From Pseudomonadota bacterium (GTDB lineage Bacteria > Pseudomonadota > Alphaproteobacteria > Rhizobiales > Devosiaceae), in the NCBI GenBank assembly GCA_023427545.1, contig JAEZBF010000425.1, forward strand, positions 1 through 10,810: DNA of 10,810 nucleotides, written 5' to 3'. This document shows, one piece after another, positions 1 through 5,775 of this stretch. A program made the translations under genes and the position numbers. Every line of letters starts with the position of its first letter. Positions within the stretch are counted from its first letter, which is position 1. The notes under the pieces were generated by a model. That model did not search any database, was not told the origin of the DNA, and saw only the letters and a program-made list of their open reading frames with translations.

Positions 1-85
1 CTCCCGCCACCATCATCGCACCGCTGGCGCCGAGCCCGGCCAGAAGCCGCCGCCGCGTGAGCAATCCGGCACTGCTGTGATGCAC
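1..85 (-). CDS. N-terminus of a Tat-exported protein (partial, runs off the left edge)
   Basis: Reading the minus strand from a GTG at 85-83 gives 28 residues up to the window edge with no stop. They begin MHHSSAGLLTRRRLLAGLG and continue ASGAMMVAG. This has the architecture of a twin-arginine signal peptide: a short polar n-region, a T-R-R-R-L-L motif at residues 10-15 (consensus S/T-R-R-x-F/L-L), then an uncharged, Gly/Ala-rich hydrophobic stretch. The start is fixed by a GGAGG on the minus strand at 95-91, five bases before the GTG. The GTG two bases upstream is in another frame that stops after about 25 codons. The mature protein lies outside the window, so its function cannot be called. 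From family knowledge, Tat substrates are folded, often cofactor-bearing periplasmic enzymes. The gene is divergent from the HerA-like gene at 226. Confidence 0.62.
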   Translation of the reverse strand, partial: MHHSSAGLLTRRRLLAGLGASGAMMVAG

Positions 86-225
86 ACCTACCTCCGCTGC
101 ATGAGCCCCTTCGCTTATGCCCGCACGGCGCCGCTTCGACCAGCGCCGCGCCCAGCCAGAGTTTACGCTGCCTTGCCGGTCCCTCCGCAGCGGTTATAAG
201 GGATAGGCCCCATTCGGAGCCCGAC
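86..225. other. Divergent intergenic region between the Tat-signal gene and the HerA-like gene
   Basis: A 140-base spacer. It holds the Shine-Dalgarno of the leftward gene at 91-95, and a sigma70-like promoter (173-200) and Shine-Dalgarno (216-219) for the rightward gene. I see no convincing promoter for the leftward gene; a minus-strand CATAAG around 116-121 has no good -35 partner. No RNA gene or repeat was recognised. Confidence 0.5.
173..200 (+). promoter_or_regulatory. Predicted sigma70-type promoter for the HerA-like/LOG-like unit
   Basis: The -35 candidate TTGCCG (173-178) and -10 candidate TATAAG (195-200) are separated by 16 bases. This predicts a start near 206-208 and a short leader of about 18-20 bases. 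A GGAG at 216-219 then sits six bases before the ATG at 226. The A/T-rich -10 stands out from very GC-rich surroundings. It was read by eye and is unsupported by transcript data. Confidence 0.5.
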
Positions 226-1677
226 ATGCTCGTCGACGACAAGATCTACCTCGGTACCTCGACCGAGCCCGAGTACCTCGCCCTCCGCTACGCCAACCGC
301 CACGGCCTGATCACCGGCGCCACCGGCACCGGCAAGACGGTGTCGCTCCAGGTCATGGCGGAGGGCTTTTCGCGCGCCGGCGTGCCGGTCTTCTGCGCCG
401 ACATCAAGGGCGACCTCTCCGGTATCGCCATGCTCGGCACGCCCGGCGACTCCCTGCTCAAGCGCGCCACCGACATCGGCTTCGACGATTACGCGCCCGC
501 CGCCTTCCCCACGATCTTTTGGGATCTCTACGGCCGCCAGGGGCATCCCGTCCGCACAACCGTGTCCGAGATGGGCCCTGTCCTGCTCGCCCGCATCCTC
601 GAGCTCAACGACGTGCAGGAGGGCGTGCTCAACATCGCCTTCAAGGTCGCCGACGACGAGCAGCTCCTGCTCCTCGATCTCAAGGACCTGCGCGCCCTGC
701 TGGTCGAAGTCGACGGCCGCTCCCGGGAGCTCTCGGCAAGCTACGGCAATGTGTCGACCGCATCCGTCGGCGCGATCCAGCGTGCGCTGCTGGTGCTCGA
801 GCAGCAGGGCGGCGACCAGTTCTTCGGCGAACGCGCCCTCGAGATCGCTGACCTCATGCGCATTGACCGCGACGGCCGGGGCTTTGTCTCCGTGCTCGCA
901 GCCGACCAGCTGATGTCGGCGCCGCGACTCTATGCGACCTTCCTGCTCTGGCTGCTGTCCGAGCTCTTCGAGGACCTGCCGGAGGTCGGTGACCCCGACA
1001 GGCCGCGCCTCGTGTTCTTCTTCGACGAAGCGCACCTGCTGTTCGACGATGCGCCGCCCGCTCTGGTCGACAAGATCGAGCAGGTGGTCAAGCTCGTGCG
1101 CTCCAAGGGCGTGGGCGTCTACTTCGTCACGCAGAACCCGCTCGACGTGCCCGACAGTGTCCTCGCGCAGCTCTCCAACCGTGTGCAGCACGCGCTGCGC
1201 GCCTACACGCCGCGCGAGCAGAAGGCGGTGCGCGCCGCCGCCGAAACGTTCCGCCCCAACCCGGCCTTTTCGACCGAAGAGGCAATCACCCAGCTTGGGA
1301 TCGGCGAGGCGCTCGTCTCGACGCTCGAGGAGAAGGGCGTGCCCTCGATCGTCGCACGCACGCTGATGCGTCCACCCTCGTCGCGCCTCGGGCCGATCAC
1401 CCCGGCCGAGCGGCAGCAGGTCATGGCAACCTCGCCCGTGGCCGGTCTCTACGACACGCCCATCGACCGGCTCTCGGCGTTTGAGGTGCTGTCGCAGCGC
1501 GCCAGCCGCCGCCGCGAGGAGGCGCCTCCTCCGGCAGCTCCCAAGGCGCCTGCACCACGGGCGTCCAACCGCCAGTCGGTTGGCGAGGCGATGGCGAAAT
1601 CGCTGGCCCGCTCGGTGGCCACCAGCCTCGGCCGGGCGCTGGTCCGGGGCATGCTCGGCAGCCTGAGGCGCCGCTGA
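226..1677 (+). CDS. HerA-like helicase/ATPase, YjgR (DUF853) family
   Basis: A 483-residue P-loop ATPase of the HerA/FtsK superfamily, close to the usual length of about 500 residues for the YjgR (DUF853) branch. Walker A is GATGTGKT at residues 31-38. Walker B is the hydrophobic run LVFFF followed by D267-E268 (context FFFDEAHLLF). Further on, VYFVTQNPLDVPDSVLAQLS carries the TQNP sensor-like motif, followed by NRVQHALRAYTPREQKA, typical of YjgR proteins. The C-terminal 60 residues are Pro/Ala/Arg-rich and look disordered before a basic tail. There is no signal peptide, so it should be cytoplasmic. HerA relatives form hexameric DNA-translocating ATPases, but the role of the YjgR branch is not well established, and helicase activity here is family inference only. 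The ATG at 226 has GGAG six bases upstream. The stop overlaps the next start by one base (TGATG), which suggests translational coupling. Confidence 0.93.
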   Translation: MLVDDKIYLGTSTEPEYLALRYANRHGLITGATGTGKTVSLQVMAEGFSRAGVPVFCADIKGDLSGIAMLGTPGDSLLKRATDIGFDDYAPAAFPTIFWDLYGRQGHPVRTTVSEMGPVLLARILELNDVQEGVLNIAFKVADDEQLLLLDLKDLRALLVEVDGRSRELSASYGNVSTASVGAIQRALLVLEQQGGDQFFGERALEIADLMRIDRDGRGFVSVLAADQLMSAPRLYATFLLWLLSELFEDLPEVGDPDRPRLVFFFDEAHLLFDDAPPALVDKIEQVVKLVRSKGVGVYFVTQNPLDVPDSVLAQLSNRVQHALRAYTPREQKAVRAAAETFRPNPAFSTEEAITQLGIGEALVSTLEEKGVPSIVARTLMRPPSSRLGPITPAERQQVMATSPVAGLYDTPIDRLSAFEVLSQRASRRREEAPPPAAPKAPAPRASNRQSVGEAMAKSLARSVATSLGRALVRGMLGSLRRR

Positions 1678-2249
1678 TGGCGACTCCTGCCGGACCGGCA
1701 ATCCCCACCGTTGCGATCTTTGCATCCGAGCGGGGGCCGGGCGACCCGGAGCGGGCCAACCTCATGTCGCAGGCAGGCACGCTCCTGGCGCGCCGCGGGG
1801 CGCGCCTGGTCTGCCTCGCCGAGTACGAGGGCATTCCCATCCCGCTGGTGACTGCCGCGCGGGCGGCCGGCGGGGATGTCCTGATCGTTGCCGACGACAG
1901 CTTCGTTGCGCCGCGCTCGCTCGCCGATGTGCCATGCGAGCGTCTGCCGGGCCCCGAGGCGCGTCTTTTCCGCGTTGCCAGCCTTGCCAACCTCTTCGTT
2001 GGGCTGCCCGGTTCCCTTGCGTCGGCGCGCAGCCTCTACCAGGCCTGGGCCAAGGCAGGCGGCGGCAGCGGCGGCAAACCGGTGGTCCTGCTCAACCGCA
2101 ACCGCGCCTTCGAAGGCGTGCGCGGGCTCTATGCGGATGTCTTCTCGCACAGCGTCAAGAAGCCGGACCGCTACGTCCAGTTCACCGACTCGGTCGAGGA
2201 CCTCTGGAACAAGGTGAGCTGGCTGCTGGGCGAAGCGCCCCAACGCTAG
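1677..2249 (+). CDS. Degenerate LOG-like (SLOG/Rossmann) protein of unknown function
   Basis: A 190-residue protein that resembles the LOG (cytokinin-activating phosphoribohydrolase)/SLOG Rossmann fold in outline. It has strand 1 at TVAIFAS (residues 11-17), helix AxxLARRGARLVCLAE (about 33-48), ARAAGGDVLIV (61-71) and GLPGSLASARSLYQAW (109-124), followed by KPVVLLN (134-140) and a C-terminal helix with VEDLWNKVSWLL. The family signature PGGxGTxxE is replaced by PGSLASARS: the second Gly, the Gly-Thr and the catalytic Glu are all missing. The VYGGG-GLMG region is replaced by VCLAEYEGIPIP. Phosphoribohydrolase activity is therefore unlikely; a nucleotide-binding or structural role is possible. 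The ATG overlaps the TGA of the HerA-like gene by one base, with GAGG at 1665-1668. Assignment to the fold is by eye and moderate; the ORF itself is secure from codon pattern and coupling. Confidence 0.75.
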   Translation: MATPAGPAIPTVAIFASERGPGDPERANLMSQAGTLLARRGARLVCLAEYEGIPIPLVTAARAAGGDVLIVADDSFVAPRSLADVPCERLPGPEARLFRVASLANLFVGLPGSLASARSLYQAWAKAGGGSGGKPVVLLNRNRAFEGVRGLYADVFSHSVKKPDRYVQFTDSVEDLWNKVSWLLGEAPQR

Positions 2250-2250
2250 C

Positions 2251-2667
2251 CTACGGCCGGAACAGCGGTACCACGTTGGCGCTCAAGCCACGGCGGGGCA
2301 GTGGCGGCAGCGGCGCCGGGCGGGACGCGAGCCGGGAGAGCACACGCTCAAGCAGGTAGCGTGGCGACATCGGCTTGGCGATGAGCTCGTCGACGGCCTC
2401 GGTCGCTGCCACCTGGCTTGCGATCCCGATCACCGGCGTTCCTGCCGCCAGGTCACAGGTCTCCAGCAGCTCCGGATCGAAGCTGCCGTCATCGAGGTCG
2501 GCGACGATGAGTTCGACCGGCGCAATCCGGGCGTAGAAGGCAAGCGCAATGACCGTCTCGAAGCTGCGCACGCGCAGCGTGCGGTCAGCCGCAAGCGCAG
2601 CCGAGAGGATCGAGGCCAGCGCCGGGTTCCCACAGATCAGAGCGACGGTCCTGAGACTGCCAGCCAT
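2251..2667 (-). CDS. Degenerate single-domain response-regulator receiver
   Basis: A 138-residue protein with the alternating beta/alpha pattern of a REC domain over about residues 6-113, and no output domain. A candidate phosphoacceptor is D57 in VELIVADLDDGSF, and the conserved Lys-Pro pair is K98-P99 in ELIAKPMSP. Two canonical positions are lost. The acidic cluster after strand 1 (usually DD) reads CGN (12-14) in VALICGNP, and the switch Thr/Ser after strand 4 reads Ala (A83 in PVIGIAS). It is thus a pseudo- or atypical receiver; Mg2+-dependent phosphorylation is doubtful. A Pro/Arg-rich tail (RPAPLPPLPRRG) follows. The ATG at 2667 has no clear Shine-Dalgarno and lies only 11 bases past a good -10 element. 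The promoter contains a CtrA-type box. The gene ends one base from the convergent LOG-like gene. Fold call is moderate; specific role unknown. Confidence 0.75.
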   Translation of the reverse strand: MAGSLRTVALICGNPALASILSAALAADRTLRVRSFETVIALAFYARIAPVELIVADLDDGSFDPELLETCDLAAGTPVIGIASQVAATEAVDELIAKPMSPRYLLERVLSRLASRPAPLPPLPRRGLSANVVPLFRP

Positions 2668-2678
2668 TGCGCCCGAAA

Positions 2679-2707
2679 ATTATGGTTAACAAGGAGTTAA
2701 TTGACAA
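2679..2707 (-). promoter_or_regulatory. Predicted promoter of the degenerate receiver gene
   Basis: On the minus strand, TTGTCA (plus coordinates 2707-2702) and CATAAT (2684-2679) are separated by exactly 17 bases, each one mismatch from the sigma70 consensus. Only 11 bases lie between the -10 and the ATG at 2667, so the mRNA would start within a few bases of the start codon (short-leader or leaderless). The spacer is almost filled by a CtrA-type box. This is the most A/T-rich stretch in the window. Confidence 0.55.
2685..2700 (-). promoter_or_regulatory. Candidate CtrA-binding box
   Basis: The minus strand reads TTAACTCCTTGTTAAC, an exact match to the CtrA consensus TTAA-N7-TTAAC known from Caulobacter and other alphaproteobacteria. 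The two TTAA half-sites are at 2697-2700 and 2686-2689. It sits between the predicted -35 and -10 of the receiver gene, a position where bound CtrA would more easily repress than activate this particular promoter. Binding is inferred from sequence only. Confidence 0.6.
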
Positions 2708-2757
2708 ACCGTAACCTAATTCGCCTTCGGCGGCTATGGTTCCGGTCGGCATACCCC

Positions 2758-2787
2758 AAAGAAAAAGGGCCCGCCGTGGCGGGCCCT
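2758..2787 (-). terminator. Intrinsic terminator of sodB
   Basis: On the minus strand, an 8-bp perfect stem GGGCCCGC/GCGGGCCC (2786-2779 with 2774-2767) with a four-base loop (CACG) is followed directly by TTTTTCTTT (2766-2758). It lies 24 bases past the sodB stop, in the right orientation for sodB, and separates it from the receiver gene further along the same strand. Confidence 0.88.
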
Positions 2788-2810
2788 CCGGGAAGGGCAG
2801 CTGAAAGAAA

Positions 2811-3410
2811 CTAGCGCGCCGCTTCGTACATCTCGAGGACATGGTCCCAGTTCACCAGGTTGTCGAACCAGGCTTCGAGGTACTTGGGCCGGGCATTCCG
2901 GTAGTCGATGTAATAGGAGTGCTCCCACACATCGACGCCCAGGATCGGGCTTGCGCCGTGCACCAGCGGGCTCTCGCCATTAGGGGTCTTGCTCACTTCG
3001 AGCTTGCCGTCCTTGACCGACAGCCAGGCCCAGCCAGAGCCGAACTGCGTCGTGCCGGCATCGATGAACGCCGCGCGGAGTTTGTCGAAGCCGCCGAGGT
3101 CGGAGTCGACCGCGCTCGCCAGCGCGCCGGGAAGCTTGTTGCCGCCGCCATTTGGCTTCATCCACTGCCAGAAATGGATGTGGTTGTAGTGCTGGCCGGC
3201 ATTGTTGAAGAGCCCCTGGTTCTTGCCATAGCTCTCCTTGACGATGTCCTCGAGGCTCTTGCCCTCGAGTCCCGAACCTTCGAGCAGCTTGTTGCCGTTG
3301 GTGACATAGGCCTGGTGGTGCTTGTCGTGGTGGAACTCGAGCGTCTCGGCGGACATGTAGGGCGCCAGCGCGTCCTTGGAGTAGGGCAGGTCGGGGAGCG
3401 TAAAGGCCAT
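2811..3410 (-). CDS. sodB: Superoxide dismutase, Fe-type
   Basis: A 199-residue superoxide dismutase of the Fe/Mn family, cytoplasmic (no signal peptide), converting superoxide to oxygen and hydrogen peroxide. It aligns along its length with E. coli SodB. The four metal ligands are H27, H77, D160 and H164, the last two within VDVWEHSYYIDYRNARP, the family signature. The second-sphere glutamine is in the N-terminal half (Q73 in NNAGQHYNH), and Gly occupies the place where Mn enzymes carry Gln (NGESP). Both features favour Fe as cofactor, although cambialistic enzymes exist. The ATG at 3410 has a strong AAGGAGG at 3424-3418, seven bases upstream. It has its own predicted promoter and a terminator, so it is probably transcribed alone. 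Confidence 0.97.
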   Translation of the reverse strand: MAFTLPDLPYSKDALAPYMSAETLEFHHDKHHQAYVTNGNKLLEGSGLEGKSLEDIVKESYGKNQGLFNNAGQHYNHIHFWQWMKPNGGGNKLPGALASAVDSDLGGFDKLRAAFIDAGTTQFGSGWAWLSVKDGKLEVSKTPNGESPLVHGASPILGVDVWEHSYYIDYRNARPKYLEAWFDNLVNWDHVLEMYEAAR

Positions 3411-3417
3411 GTGCGTG

Positions 3418-3424
3418 CCTCCTT
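3418..3424 (-). promoter_or_regulatory. Strong Shine-Dalgarno of sodB
   Basis: AAGGAGG on the minus strand, seven bases before the sodB ATG. It is a near-perfect match to the anti-Shine-Dalgarno and the strongest ribosome binding site in the window, consistent with high expression of SodB. Confidence 0.8.
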
Positions 3425-3432
3425 GTGATCAA

Positions 3433-3467
3433 GTGCCGCGTTATCGTTGGCCGCGCCCTTGCGGCAC
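3433..3467 (-). other. Inverted repeat in the sodB 5' leader
   Basis: Seven-base arms GTGCCGC (minus-strand reading, plus 3467-3461) and GCGGCAC (3439-3433) are perfectly complementary around a 21-base loop. They lie between the predicted transcription start (about 3480) and the Shine-Dalgarno at 3424-3418. A hairpin here would sit about nine bases upstream of the ribosome binding site. Whether it regulates or merely stabilises the mRNA is unknown. Confidence 0.4.
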
Positions 3468-3486
3468 GGGAACTCTTGCGGCTCCG

Positions 3487-3515
3487 GATATATGCCCTTT
3501 GTACGCGGCCAACAA
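3487..3515 (-). promoter_or_regulatory. Predicted promoter of sodB
   Basis: On the minus strand, TTGTTG (3515-3510) and TATATC (3492-3487) are separated by 17 bases, predicting a start near 3480 and a leader of about 70 bases. It lies 18 bases beyond the stop of the upstream oligopeptidase gene. The call is by eye; the -10 has a weak last base. Confidence 0.42.
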
Positions 3516-3533
3516 TCGGCCGGTCGCGGACGA

Positions 3534-5606
3534 TTATGCCAATCCTACAACCCGCAGCGCAAAGGCGTAGCTCAGCGCCGTCTCCTTGATCCGCTCGAAG
3601 CGTCCGGACGGGCCGCCGTGGCCCGCGCCCATGTTGGTCTTGAGGTAGATTGGCGCATTGCCCGTCGCGGTGGCGCGGAGCTTGGCCACCCATTTCGCCG
3701 GCTCCCAGTAGGTAACCCGCGGGTCGGTCAATCCGGCGAGCACCAGCATCGGCGGATAGGCCTGGGCACGAACGCGTTCGTAAGGGGCGTAGCTGGCGAT
3801 CAGCATGAAATGCTCCGCGCTATCGAGCGGGTTCCCCCACTCGGGCCACTCCGGCGGTGTGAGCGGCAGGGTGTCGTCCAACATCGTGTTGAGCGCGTCG
3901 ACGAACGGCACCTCTGCGATCACGCCCGCCCATAGCTCCGGCCGGATGTTCGCTGCAACGCCTACGAGCAGGCCGCCCGCCGAGCCCCCCTCCGCCACGA
4001 TCTTGCCGGCAGATGTGTAGCCGTCCTGGATCAATCTCTCCGCGGCGGCGATGAAGTCGTTGAAGGTGTTGGCCTTGTTCTCGCGCCGGCCATGCCGGTA
4101 CCAGCGGTAGCCCTTCTCAATGCCTCCGCGCACATGGGCGATTCCATAGATGAAGCCGCGGTCGACCAGCGAAAGCACCGACACCGAAAAACTCGCCGGC
4201 ATGGCCATGCCGTACGCTCCATAGCCGTAGAGCAGGACCGGCGCAGTGCCGTCCCGCTTAAGGCCTGTGCGATGGAGCAGCGTGATCGGCACCGTCTCCC
4301 CGTCCGGCGCGGTCGCGAAGATGCGGTGGGTCTCGTAGGCCGCAGCGTCGTGCCCGGAAGGCACCTGCTGCTCCTTGCGCAGCGTGCGCTCGCCGTTCGC
4401 CAGGTTGAGGTCGTAAATCCGGCTTGGCGTGGTGGGGGAGGAGTAGGAGAACCGCACGGTCGTCGTGACGAACTCGTAACCCGCCCATACTCCGAGGGAG
4501 TACGCCTCCTCATCGAACGCGACGGTGTCCTCGAGGTCGGTCCGCAGGTCGCGCAACACGATGCGCGGCAGGCCCTCGACGCGCTCGAGGCGCACCATGT
4601 GGTCCTTGAGGACGATGACGTCGAGGATCAGCACGCCTGACGTGTGGGGGATGAAGTCGCGCCAGTTCTCGGACTGCGGCGTATCCGCAGGCACCGTTAC
4701 GACCTTGAAGTCCTCGGCGCCGTCCGCGTTCGTTCGCACGAACAGCATGCCCTCTCGCTCGTCCACGTCGTACTCGCGTTCCGGCACCCGCCCGGCGACC
4801 AGCCGCGGCGCGCCGCCGGTCCTGGCATCGATCAGCCAGGACTCCGATGTCTGATGGTCGTTGACGTCGATGACGATGAAGCGGCGGCTCAGGGTCTTGC
4901 CGATCCCAACGAAGAACCCCGGGTCCGCCTCCTCGTAGATGATCTCGTCGTCCGCCTGGGGCGTGCCAAGGACATGCAGCCGGACGCGGAACGGGCGGTG
5001 GCTCTCGTCGAACTCGGTGTAGTAGAGCGCCGTGCCGTCTTCGTTCCACTCGATGTCGCCGGCGATCTCCTCGAGCACCTCGCCCGTGTCCTTGCCGGTC
5101 GCAAGGTCGCGGATGCGCAGCGTATAGAACTCCGATCCCTGGCGGTCGGCAGACCAGGCGAGCAGCCTGTGGCGCGGGTCGTGTTCGGCGCCACCGAACC
5201 CGAAGTAGCCGTCTCCGGCCTCGATGTTGCAGTCGAGCAGGACGTCCTCGGGCCCACCCTCGCGCGGCGTCCGGACCAGTATGGGGTACTGCTCACCCTC
5301 GCGGGTCCGCGTGTTATAAGCCCACGGGCCATCCGGTGTGGGGACCCCCGAATCGTCTTCTTTGATGCGGCCGCGGATTTCGCGGTAGATCGTCTCCCGG
5401 AGCCCCTCGGTCGGCGTTTCGAAGGCGTCTGCGAAGTAGGCGTTCTCCGCTTCGAGATACGCGCGGATATCCTCGGGCAGGGCGCCGGGGTCCTGCATGA
5501 CCTCTTGCCAGTTGTCCGCGCGTAGCCAGTGATAGGGGTCCTGCCGCGTCACCCCGTGATGAGTGGTGGCGTACTGGCGCTTCTCGGCAACTGGGGGCGT
5601 GTGCAT
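3534..5606 (-). CDS. ptrB: Oligopeptidase B-like prolyl oligopeptidase family (S9A) serine peptidase
   Basis: A 690-residue S9-family peptidase, the normal length for oligopeptidase B, which cuts short peptides after Arg/Lys in the cytoplasm. The N-terminus PPVAEKRQYATTHHGVTRQD followed by PYHWLR is the typical OpdB start. A beta-propeller gating domain covers roughly residues 70-400 and the alpha/beta-hydrolase domain the rest. The catalytic triad is visible: S542 in GGSAGG, D628 in GLTDPRVTYWEPAKW and H663 in GAGHGG. The acidic segment TMLDDTLPLTPPEW (574-587) corresponds to the region that gives OpdB its basic-residue preference. No signal peptide is seen. The ATG at 5606 has only a weak GACGAG-like ribosome site. 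An unusual GGCC repeat array fills the sequence upstream. Dipeptidyl-peptidase or plain prolyl oligopeptidase specificity is a less likely alternative. Confidence 0.93.
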   Translation of the reverse strand: MHTPPVAEKRQYATTHHGVTRQDPYHWLRADNWQEVMQDPGALPEDIRAYLEAENAYFADAFETPTEGLRETIYREIRGRIKEDDSGVPTPDGPWAYNTRTREGEQYPILVRTPREGGPEDVLLDCNIEAGDGYFGFGGAEHDPRHRLLAWSADRQGSEFYTLRIRDLATGKDTGEVLEEIAGDIEWNEDGTALYYTEFDESHRPFRVRLHVLGTPQADDEIIYEEADPGFFVGIGKTLSRRFIVIDVNDHQTSESWLIDARTGGAPRLVAGRVPEREYDVDEREGMLFVRTNADGAEDFKVVTVPADTPQSENWRDFIPHTSGVLILDVIVLKDHMVRLERVEGLPRIVLRDLRTDLEDTVAFDEEAYSLGVWAGYEFVTTTVRFSYSSPTTPSRIYDLNLANGERTLRKEQQVPSGHDAAAYETHRIFATAPDGETVPITLLHRTGLKRDGTAPVLLYGYGAYGMAMPASFSVSVLSLVDRGFIYGIAHVRGGIEKGYRWYRHGRRENKANTFNDFIAAAERLIQDGYTSAGKIVAEGGSAGGLLVGVAANIRPELWAGVIAEVPFVDALNTMLDDTLPLTPPEWPEWGNPLDSAEHFMLIASYAPYERVRAQAYPPMLVLAGLTDPRVTYWEPAKWVAKLRATATGNAPIYLKTNMGAGHGGPSGRFERIKETALSYAFALRVVGLA

Positions 5607-5622
5607 GGCTCGTCGTACTTAA

Positions 5623-5765
5623 CCGGCAGCGGTCGGACAAGGCCGGCCAGAACGCCGGGCGGCGCCGGCCAGCGGCGGCCAAGGACTGGCCGGCCGATGG
5701 CCAGGAGTCCGGTCCAGGACCGGCCAACCCCTGGCCAGCGGTTCGGGCAGCGTCGGCCAGCACCG
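5623..5765. repeat. Imperfect 11-bp GGCC-based tandem array
   Basis: The gap between the oligopeptidase start and the msrB stop consists largely of diverged units about 11 bp long. Clear GGCC units begin at 5645, 5667, 5677, 5688, 5699, 5722, 5733 and 5755. Decayed units (GGTCCA at 5711, GGGCAG near 5745) fall in register between them. Typical units are GGCCAGAACGC, GGCCAAGGACT, GGCCAACCCCT and GGCCAGCGGTT. Two GGCCGGCC palindromes (5641-5648 and 5688-5695) and hairpin-capable pairs such as CTGGCC/GGCCAG (5686-5691 with 5699-5704) occur inside. The spacing is close to one turn of B-DNA. No protein-coding gene is supported here. Confidence 0.6.
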
Positions 5766-5775
5766 TCGCAACGGG

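Noticed and set aside
163..1725. 520-codon open frame on the minus strand opposite the HerA-like gene
   Set aside because: Antisense shadow of GC-rich codon use: composition is Arg/Gly/Ala/Val/Glu-rich without a family motif, while the plus strand carries clear Walker motifs.
2691..2706. AAGGAG and TTGACA on the plus strand as signals for a rightward gene
   Set aside because: No suitable -10 follows the TTGACA at 17 bp, and no plus-strand gene starts nearby. The AAGGAG is the complement of the CtrA-box spacer.
4644..5525. 293-codon plus-strand frame opposite the oligopeptidase gene
   Set aside because: It lies entirely inside a well-supported S9 peptidase gene and shows no independent motif or ribosome site.
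5641..5760. CRISPR-like array
   Set aside because: Units are 11 bp with no unique spacers, unlike CRISPR repeats of 23-50 bp, and no cas gene is present.
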